NCBI RefSeq assembly: GCF_016809835.1
Contig: NZ_JAFBIL020000006.1
Location: 372,001-436,000, forward strand
Origin: Massilia soli
Lineage (GTDB): Bacteria; Pseudomonadota; Gammaproteobacteria; Burkholderiales; Burkholderiaceae_D
DNA length: 64,000 nt
Direction of reading: 5' to 3'
Below, in pieces: positions 58,348 through 64,000 of the stretch. The notes beneath the pieces were generated by a model that saw nothing but the letters and a program-made list of their open reading frames with translations, had not been told where the DNA came from and ran no database searches. The stretch's first letter is position 1. Every line of letters starts with the position of its first letter. Both the position numbers and the translations under genes were made by a program.

Positions 58348-58725
58348 ATGGCACTGCATTTCTCTGCCAAACGCTGGCAGGACCAGCTGATCCTGCTGCT
58401 GGGCGTATGGCTGTTCGTCTCACCCTGGGTTCTTGGCATCCCCAGCGACTCGCCGCGGGCAATCAACGCCTATGTGGTCGGCGCCGTGATGGCCGCGCTG
58501 GCTGCGTTCGACCTCTATAAAACCTACTTCTGGGCAGTGGTCGCGAACCTGCTGCTGGGGGCGTGGACCGCGCTGTCGCCCTGGATTCCGGCATTCGCCG
58601 ACCGCGGCGCGATGATGACCAACTCGGTCATTGTCGGGATCGCCGTTGTCGTGCTGGGCATGTGGGAGCTGCGGACCGACCCCGAGCTGCATCGCCAATG
58701 GTCCAGCGCCGGCGGCGCGCACTAA
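58348..58725 (+). CDS. SPW-repeat membrane protein
   Basis: ATG 58348 follows CGGAGG and gives 125 aa; the longer in-frame start lacks support. It has four predicted membrane helices (about 12-30, 36-55, 60-78, 90-108) and the two family signature SPW sites: FVSPWVLG and ALSPWIPA. The family is widespread in bacteria and its role is not known. A terminator follows directly. Confidence 0.85.
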   Translation: MALHFSAKRWQDQLILLLGVWLFVSPWVLGIPSDSPRAINAYVVGAVMAALAAFDLYKTYFWAVVANLLLGAWTALSPWIPAFADRGAMMTNSVIVGIAVVVLGMWELRTDPELHRQWSSAGGAH

Positions 58726-58743
58726 GCGGCTACGCCATGCAAC

Positions 58744-58772
58744 AACGCGAACCCGCGGGTTCGCGTTTTTTT
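58744..58772 (+). terminator. Intrinsic terminator of the SPW gene
   Basis: CGCGAACCCG and its exact complement CGGGTTCGCG form a palindrome at 58746-58765, followed by a seven-T tract. Confidence 0.88.
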
Positions 58773-58866
58773 CGTCATCGCTTTTTGCTATCTGAATACG
58801 CGCTGTGGCGCTAATGCGCGCATTCTTCGGCGCCGACAGGGCAGCAAACACGCCCTGGCGCCGCAG

Positions 58867-60150
58867 TCAGATTGCGTAGCGCGCGACGTTGTCGCTCCAT
58901 TCGAAGGCCGCCATTTCGAGCTCGCCCAGTTCGTCGGCGGAGAGCGCCAGGTCGGCCAGCGCCGGCGCGACGTGCTGGTCGTCGCCTTCGTCCATCACCT
59001 CGATGCTCTCGGCCAGGCGCAGCAAGTCGCCAAAGAAACCGCCGCGGTGCAGCAGCGCGTCCGAAATGTCGTCGCTGACCGGCATCTGCTGCAGGATCTC
59101 GTTCATCGGCATGCCGAACAGCGCGTCCATCAGCGACATGATGCCGACCGTGAAGGCGATTTCGGGCACCGCGCGCTGGCCAGGGCGCAGGCGCTTGGCC
59201 AGCAGTTCGAGCAGGCGGCCGCGCGCGGTCGCCAGGGTCAGCAGCGGCGGCATGCTTTCGCCGCGCCGCGCCGGTTCGGCGTACAACATGATCTGCAGCC
59301 AGCGCTGCAGCTGGCGCCGGCCCATGATCGTGATGGCCTGGCTGACCGAATCGACCTTGTGCCCGAGGCCCACGGCGGGCGTGTTGACCAGGCGAAGCAG
59401 GTTGAGCGCCAGCGGCACGTCTTTCTTGACCGTGCGCTCAATCACGATGTTGTCGGCGTCGGCGTCGATCAGGTTCATCAGTTCCAGCAGGGCGACCTGC
59501 CCCGGCGACAGCTTGCGCCCACTGATGATGGCCGGGCGCGCGAAATAAAAGCCCTGGAAGTAATCGAAGCCGAGTTCCCTGCAGGCGTCGAATTCTTCGC
59601 GCGTTTCGACTTTTTCGGCGACCAGGTTCTTGCCTGTCTCGCGCAGCAATGGCGCGAGGTCCTGCAGCGCCTCCGGCGAGGTGTTGCGCAGGTTGACCTT
59701 CAGGTATGCCATCATCGGCAGCAGCTCGCCCAGTTGCGGGGTGTCCGCACCGACATCCGACAGCGCAAAACGGAAACCATGGCCGGCCAGTTCGGCGATC
59801 CGGCCGAGCAGCGGCGCGCTGGCGTCGATCGACTGGTCGATCTCCAGCACCAGCTTTTCGCGCGGCAGGAAGGCGAAAATATCGCTGTTGAGCACCGCCG
59901 CGTCGACGTTGACGAACCCGGTCGACCCGCCCAGCACCCGGTTCAGCCCGAGCTGGGCAGCGTGGGCGATGACCGCCGCGGTGGCCGAGAGCTCGGAGTC
60001 GATGCTGGCCGGCCCCATAGGCGCGTTGCGGAACAGCAACTCATAGCCATACAGCGCCTGGTCGCGCCCGAGGATGGGCTGGCGCCCGAGATAGAAGTCA
60101 CGCACCCGGACGTGGGCGCGGGTATTGTCGGGTTGTGCGGTATCGAGCAT
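58867..60150 (-). CDS. Degenerate EAL-HDOD signalling protein
   Basis: The 427-aa protein has an N-terminal EAL-like domain (about 18-220) and a C-terminal HDOD domain (about 222-410, NIVIERTVKKDVPLALNLLRLVN). The catalytic EAL signature reads YGYELLFR and the later catalytic segment reads VAEKVETREEF in place of IAEGVET, so phosphodiesterase activity is unlikely. Such YuxH/CdgJ-type proteins act as c-di-GMP or protein-binding regulators of motility and virulence. It has no membrane helix. The 88-base gap upstream holds its promoter. Confidence 0.88.
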   Translation of the reverse strand: MLDTAQPDNTRAHVRVRDFYLGRQPILGRDQALYGYELLFRNAPMGPASIDSELSATAAVIAHAAQLGLNRVLGGSTGFVNVDAAVLNSDIFAFLPREKLVLEIDQSIDASAPLLGRIAELAGHGFRFALSDVGADTPQLGELLPMMAYLKVNLRNTSPEALQDLAPLLRETGKNLVAEKVETREEFDACRELGFDYFQGFYFARPAIISGRKLSPGQVALLELMNLIDADADNIVIERTVKKDVPLALNLLRLVNTPAVGLGHKVDSVSQAITIMGRRQLQRWLQIMLYAEPARRGESMPPLLTLATARGRLLELLAKRLRPGQRAVPEIAFTVGIMSLMDALFGMPMNEILQQMPVSDDISDALLHRGGFFGDLLRLAESIEVMDEGDDQHVAPALADLALSADELGELEMAAFEWSDNVARYAI

Positions 60151-60238
60151 GCGTGGCCAGTTTATGAACGGAAATAATGGGCATAACTTTAACCCTTATT
60201 TCATTCTTTGTGGCATTTTTGTCATTACAAACTAAAAC

Positions 60239-61006
60239 TTAGCCGCGCGGCCAGCCATCGACGAACAATTTCATCTCGCCGGGCGCGAATGCGGTCCAGG
60301 CTTCGTTGGTGGTCAGCGGGGCGGTGACGATCACCGCCACCCGGTCTTGCGGCGTGGTGACCTGGGCGAAGTCGACGCTGACGTCCTCGTCGGCGAGCTT
60401 GGCGGTGGGGAAAGGATACTGGCGCACCACGTAGTGCAAGGCCGTCGAGCAGTGGGCGAACAGCGCCGAGCCGTCGGACAGCATCATGTTGAAGGTGCCG
60501 TGCGCGGCGATGCCCTGCACCAGTTCGGCGAGCACCGGGCGCAGGGCATCCAGCGGCGGCGGGATGTCGCCGAAGTGCGCGCGCAGTTCCTGCAGCAGAT
60601 AGCAGAAGGCACGTTCGCTGTCGGTCGTGCCGACCGGGCGGAACGCGCCATGCAGGTCCGGGTGGAATTGCTTGAGGTCGCCGTTATGCGCGAACACCCA
60701 GTAGCGTCCCCACAGCTCGCGTACGAAGGGATGGCAATTTTCCAGCGCGACATGGCCCTGGGTCGCCTTGCGTATGTGCGCTATGACATTGCGCGACTTG
60801 ATCGGATAACGCTTGATCAGTTCGGCGACGGGCGATTCGATGGCGGGCATGTGATCGACAAACAGGCGCACGCCGGCGCCTTCGAAAAATGCGATGCCCC
60901 AGCCGTCGTGGTGGGTGTCGGTGCGTCCGCCGCGCAGGGCGAAGCCGGTAAAGCTAAAAACAATGTCCGTGGGGACGTTGCAATTCATTCCGAGAAGTTG
61001 GCACAT
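60239..61006 (-). CDS. Class II glutamine amidotransferase (YafJ-like)
   Basis: The 255-aa protein is a stand-alone Ntn glutaminase domain. Cys2 in MCQLLGMNCN would become the N-terminal nucleophile after Met removal. Supporting residues include HHDGWGIAFF, VIAHIRKATQG and FAHNGDL, all conserved in the GAT-II/YafJ family. No synthetase domain is attached, so the acceptor of ammonia is unknown. It is not clearly in an operon. Confidence 0.9.
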   Translation of the reverse strand: MCQLLGMNCNVPTDIVFSFTGFALRGGRTDTHHDGWGIAFFEGAGVRLFVDHMPAIESPVAELIKRYPIKSRNVIAHIRKATQGHVALENCHPFVRELWGRYWVFAHNGDLKQFHPDLHGAFRPVGTTDSERAFCYLLQELRAHFGDIPPPLDALRPVLAELVQGIAAHGTFNMMLSDGSALFAHCSTALHYVVRQYPFPTAKLADEDVSVDFAQVTTPQDRVAVIVTAPLTTNEAWTAFAPGEMKLFVDGWPRG

Positions 61007-61127
61007 GGCGCAAGCTTACCATGCGAAATTTGATACGCCACAAACCTGGCCGTGCGGCCGTGTCGGGGGAAACGCAGAGGCGCCGGGTGCGTGGGCCGCC
61101 CGCAGGGGGCCCACGTCCGGCCCGGGT

Positions 61128-61385
61128 TTAGTGCAGGAGCACGGGGTTGCTCATCAGCGAGTCATAGGAACCGAGGAAGTCGTCAATTTCTTCCATGGTC
61201 GGCTCGCTGGCGATCAGCGTATTGACGTCGCGCCGGAACGATTGTGCCAGCTTGCCACCGATAAATGCTTCGCGGCGGCCCGACTTGTCGACGATCTCGT
61301 AGCCACCGAAGCGCAGGGCCTCGAGGTTCTGGTCAACGCCGAACTCGACGACGCTGTACTGTTCGCTGTTGTAGATCATGTTCAT
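61128..61385 (-). CDS. DUF3567 family protein
   Basis: The start at 61385 (MNMIYNSEQYSVVEFG) lies 5 bases after AGGAG; an ATG one codon earlier is too close to it. The 85-aa protein ends LMSNPVLLH. It matches what I recall of the DUF3567 family found in betaproteobacteria: EALRFGGYEIVDKSGRREAF and a Glu-rich helix. The function is unknown. It is a useful lineage marker. Confidence 0.85.
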   Translation of the reverse strand: MNMIYNSEQYSVVEFGVDQNLEALRFGGYEIVDKSGRREAFIGGKLAQSFRRDVNTLIASEPTMEEIDDFLGSYDSLMSNPVLLH

Positions 61386-61493
61386 CATTACTCCTTCACT
61401 CGATCAGACGGTTTTGCAGATCGGAACCGTCAAGAGGCAGACGGCTGACTTTCCACTCCGTTCAATGGGGAGGTGGGGGTACCGGAACCAATT

Positions 61494-61862
61494 TCAAGTG
61501 CTGAGGTCCGGGGTCAGTTCCAACAGCTGATCGTATGGCGGTTGCTGCAGCCACGATCGCAACTGATCAAGATGTTCTGTACTGGCAAGCCCGATATACA
61601 GTTGCGCGGGCCGTCGGCGCAGGACACGATTTAATGTTACACGCAAAACCAGATTGCCGGTGCAGCATACGCAACCGGGCGCGATTCGGTGCAGCAGGAG
61701 CGAGTCTGAGGGAGTGAGGATGGTGCGCGGATCGGGCAGGCCCTCGAGGATGACGGCCACCGGGCCGCCCTGCCCCGCGGCCAGCCGCGCGCCGATGGCG
61801 GCCTCGCGCGCCGCGGCGCTGGGGCCGGTCACCAGGGTGGCCGCCAGCCCCGGCGCGGTCAT
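61494..61862 (-). CDS. Truncated CobW/G3E-like protein with GCVCC motif
   Basis: The 122-aa protein resembles the CobW/UreG-type GTPase core in miniature. LVTGPSAAAREAAIG stands where the P-loop would be but lacks GxxxxGK[ST]. IAPGCVCCTGNLVLRVTLNR matches the CxCC metal-binding motif (GCVCC) and following helix, and RRPAQLYIGLASTEHLDQL matches the next strand. The large central GTPase region and C-terminal domain are missing. It starts by overlapping the NtrX-like gene stop (ATGA), so it is translated with it. It may be a metal-binding accessory protein, or a decaying metallochaperone. Confidence 0.65.
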   Translation of the reverse strand: MTAPGLAATLVTGPSAAAREAAIGARLAAGQGGPVAVILEGLPDPRTILTPSDSLLLHRIAPGCVCCTGNLVLRVTLNRVLRRRPAQLYIGLASTEHLDQLRSWLQQPPYDQLLELTPDLST

Positions 61863-62578
61863 TGACCTTTTTTGGCCAGCTTGCCCGGCTCGACGCCGAG
61901 TTGCTTGAGCTTGCGGTACAGGTGGGTGCGTTCGAGGCCGGTTTTTTCGGCGACGCGGGTCATGCTGCCCCCTTCGCGTCCGAGGTGGTGTTCGAAGTAC
62001 ATACGCTCGAACGCGTCGCGCGCCTCGCGCAGCGGCAGGTCGAAGGACAGGTTGTAGCCATGTCCTTCACCGTTCGGCATGCCGCCCACGCGCGCCGGGA
62101 TGCCTACAGGCAGCGGCTGCGACGCGAACATCGGCGCGCTCACCGCATTGCTGTCCTCGATCTGGGTGGCCATCATCGGCCGCGGGACGATGGCCGGTGC
62201 GCGCACCACTTCCTGGGCGCGCGACAGGCCCTGCTGGACTGCCTTGAGCAGCTTTTGCAGTGCGATCGGCTTCTCGAGGAAGTTCAGTGCGCCGATCCGG
62301 GTCGCCTCGACCGCCGTATCGATCGTCGCGTGGCCCGACATCATAATGACCGGCATCGTCAACAGCCCGTCGCGCTGCCATTCCTTGAGCAAGGTGACGC
62401 CGTCGGTATCGGGCATCCAGATATCGAGCAGGACCAGGTCGGGCGCGCCAGCGGCCCTTGCATCGCGCGCCTGCTGCGCATTTTCGGCGAGTTGGATCGC
62501 ATGGCCTTCATCGCCAAGGATCTCCGAGAGGAGCTCGCGGATGCCCATTTCATCATCAACTACGAGTATGTTTGCCAT
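61859..62578 (-). CDS. NtrX-like response regulator lacking the AAA+ domain
   Basis: The 239-aa protein has an intact receiver (VVDDEMGIREL, LVLLDIWMPDTDG, MMSGHAT, FLEKPI, about 1-120), a 55-residue linker, and a C-terminal Fis-type HTH (about 185-230; EGGSMTRVAEKTGLERTHLYRKLKQLG). NtrX usually carries a sigma-54 AAA+ module in between; that is absent, so it cannot activate sigma-54 by ATP hydrolysis. It lies about 90 bases after the NtrY-like kinase gene and overlaps the CobW-like gene. Confidence 0.9.
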   Translation of the reverse strand: MANILVVDDEMGIRELLSEILGDEGHAIQLAENAQQARDARAAGAPDLVLLDIWMPDTDGVTLLKEWQRDGLLTMPVIMMSGHATIDTAVEATRIGALNFLEKPIALQKLLKAVQQGLSRAQEVVRAPAIVPRPMMATQIEDSNAVSAPMFASQPLPVGIPARVGGMPNGEGHGYNLSFDLPLREARDAFERMYFEHHLGREGGSMTRVAEKTGLERTHLYRKLKQLGVEPGKLAKKGQ

Positions 62579-62668
62579 CTAATGCCTTCCTGATTTCGCC
62601 CATGCAGGGCCGCACGCATGACATGCCGCCGAAGCCATGATTCTATTCTTGATTCTTACCTGACGCTA

Positions 62669-64000
62669 CTATGTCGCAGGAGCTAACTTTAACAGCAAAA
62701 TCAAGACGGACGCGCCTGTTCCGTCACTGCGGTTCTGGATGTCGATCCGGCCGCCGTGTTCATCGATGATTTTTTTCACCATTGGCAGCCCAAGTCCGGT
62801 GCCGCGCACCTTCGATGTGACGTAGGGTTCGAAGGCGCGCGCCAGGATGCGCGGCGCGAATCCGGGGCCGTTGTCGACGATCGCCAGCCGCACCGCGGTA
62901 CCGGCCGCGCCACCCGCGCCCTGGTAGTGGATCGCCTCGGTGGTGACGTCGATGCGCGGCGGCGGCGCGCTCGGTTCGCGGTCGTTCATCGCATCCTGCG
63001 CGTTCTGCAGCAGGTTGTGGATCACCTGGCGCAGCTGGGTCGGGTCGCCCATCACCGACGGCAGTCGCGGCGCCAGCGCGGCGTGAATGATGTCGCTGCC
63101 GTCGCCGGCCAGGTACAGTTCGAGGATCTCGCCGATCAGCGCATTCAGGTCCAGCGTTTGCAGCTGGGCCGGCGGCGCCTTGGCGTAGTCGCGGAAGTCG
63201 TCGACCATGCGCTTCATCGCATCGACCTGGTTGACGATGGTGGCGGTGCCGCGATTGAGCAGGTCGGCTTCCTTCTGCGGCAGGTGGGCCTCGAGCTTCA
63301 TCTGCATCCGTTCGGCGGCCAGCTGGATCGGCGTGAGCGGGTTCTTGATTTCGTGCGCCAGGCGGCGCGCCACTTCGCCCCATGCGATCGATCGCTGGGC
63401 CGAGATCACGTCCGAGATATCGTCGAATACGACGATGAAGCCGCTGCCGGCGCCCACCGGCAGGCGCGAACCGCGCGCCAGCAAGGTCAGGTCATGGTCG
63501 TCGCCGCTGCCGGGACGGCGCGGAATCTCGATCTGCTGCTGCCAGTGGCTGCGCAGGCGCGCGCTGCCGGCCGCCGATCCCGCGCTCTGGGCCGAGAACG
63601 CGCGGTTGACCGCGTTGGCAAATACTTCGAGGCCGGCGATATCCGACAGCGTGACGCCCAGATGCGCGGCCACTGGCTGCTGCAGGATATGTTCCACCGC
63701 CTCGTTCGAGTTCACCACGTGGAAGTCGGCGTCCAGCACGATCACGCCGGCCGACATATTGGCCAGCACCGATTCAAGGTGGGCCTTGGCGCTCTGCAGC
63801 GCCGAGCGGTTGCGTTCGACCGCGCTGCGCGCTTCGAACAGCTGGCCGGTCATCATGTTGAACGACTGCGTCAGGGTGCCCAATTCATCGTTGGTGGCGA
63901 CGATCGGGCGCGGCGACAGGTCGCCCTCGGCCACCGCGCGCGTGCCTTCGGCCAGCACCAGCAGCGGCTGCGCCAGCCGCCCGGCGATAACGAAGGCGCT
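62669..64000 (-). CDS. NtrY-like sensor histidine kinase, 5' part outside window
   Basis: The frame is open to the window end, so the N-terminal sensor and membrane region are not seen. What is visible starts in a HAMP domain (LAQPLLVLAEGTRAVAEGDL), then a PAS domain (about 110 residues, VIVLDADFHVVNSNEAVEHIL), HisKA with the phospho-His in RLAHEIKNPLTPIQLAAERM, and HATPase (NLLQNAQDAM, DNGPGFAPRI, GTGLGLPMVKKII). The H-box and layout are those of NtrY. It heads an operon with the NtrX-like regulator and the CobW-like gene. Confidence 0.92.
   Translation of the reverse strand, partial: SAFVIAGRLAQPLLVLAEGTRAVAEGDLSPRPIVATNDELGTLTQSFNMMTGQLFEARSAVERNRSALQSAKAHLESVLANMSAGVIVLDADFHVVNSNEAVEHILQQPVAAHLGVTLSDIAGLEVFANAVNRAFSAQSAGSAAGSARLRSHWQQQIEIPRRPGSGDDHDLTLLARGSRLPVGAGSGFIVVFDDISDVISAQRSIAWGEVARRLAHEIKNPLTPIQLAAERMQMKLEAHLPQKEADLLNRGTATIVNQVDAMKRMVDDFRDYAKAPPAQLQTLDLNALIGEILELYLAGDGSDIIHAALAPRLPSVMGDPTQLRQVIHNLLQNAQDAMNDREPSAPPPRIDVTTEAIHYQGAGGAAGTAVRLAIVDNGPGFAPRILARAFEPYVTSKVRGTGLGLPMVKKIIDEHGGRIDIQNRSDGTGASVLILLLKLAPAT

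Overview
The window looks like chromosome from a high-GC betaproteobacterium of the family Oxalobacteraceae, most likely Massilia or a close relative. This is inferred from gene content and protein character, not from a database match. Supporting signs are the dusB-fis-purH order, erpA/bactofilin/argC/rpsI/rplM together, smg-dprA-LysM divergent from def-fmt, Coq7, a DUF3567 protein and an NtrY/NtrX-type pair. I see no rRNA, tRNA, CRISPR array, prophage or intact transposase. Most of the window is core genome, with a few accessory patches.

1-6.3 kb: 3' part of uvrD, an M56 (BlaR1-like) membrane peptidase without an adjacent BlaI, and three small response regulators, one with an ANTAR RNA-binding domain. 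6.3-10.8 kb: thiamine operon thiC-thiS-thiG-thiD-thiE (minus strand), with stop/start overlaps at two of its four junctions, headed by a TPP riboswitch and a hairpin that can mask the thiC ribosome-binding site. 10.9-16.2 kb: two tandem paralogous secreted subtilases, each with its own terminator, then a convergent RTX/DUF4214 protein carrying a leishmanolysin-like zinc motif. 16.3-21.6 kb: valS, a Cache-PAS-GGDEF diguanylate cyclase, and a DUF188 protein. 21.8-29.8 kb: ruvC-ruvA-ruvB, purH, dusB-fis, a histidine phosphatase, and tyrS-dtd, interrupted by REP-like palindromes.

29.9-35.7 kb: M23 peptidase, anmK, erpA, bactofilin, argC and rplM-rpsI, with a perfect 37-bp inverted repeat between argC and rpsI. 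35.9-39.8 kb: a secreted S33 hydrolase, a NatAB-type ABC exporter and an OsmC protein. 39.8-46.5 kb: coq7, a conserved hypothetical gene, an unlinked Rieske protein, and an ABC ATPase followed by a 1189-aa ABC-2 permease/M1 aminopeptidase fusion. That operon ends in a decayed gene remnant next to a REP-like element. 46.5-54.2 kb: topB with a Lys/Ala-rich tail, smg, dprA, a LysM protein, divergent def-fmt, and an orphan BrnA-like antitoxin. 54.4-64 kb: metH, an SPW membrane protein, a degenerate EAL-HDOD protein, a class II glutamine amidotransferase, DUF3567, and an operon of an NtrY-like kinase (cut by the window end), an NtrX-like regulator lacking AAA+, and a truncated CobW-like protein with a GCVCC motif.

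Themes are DNA repair and recombination (uvrD, ruvABC, dprA, topB), cofactor and one-carbon metabolism (thi operon, purH, metH, fmt), envelope and proteolysis (M56, S8 x2, M8-like, M23, S33, M1 fusion), and signalling. The least conventional parts are the permease-peptidase operon, the M56 locus, the CobW-like remnant attached to the NtrYX-type pair, and the three families of palindromic repeats.
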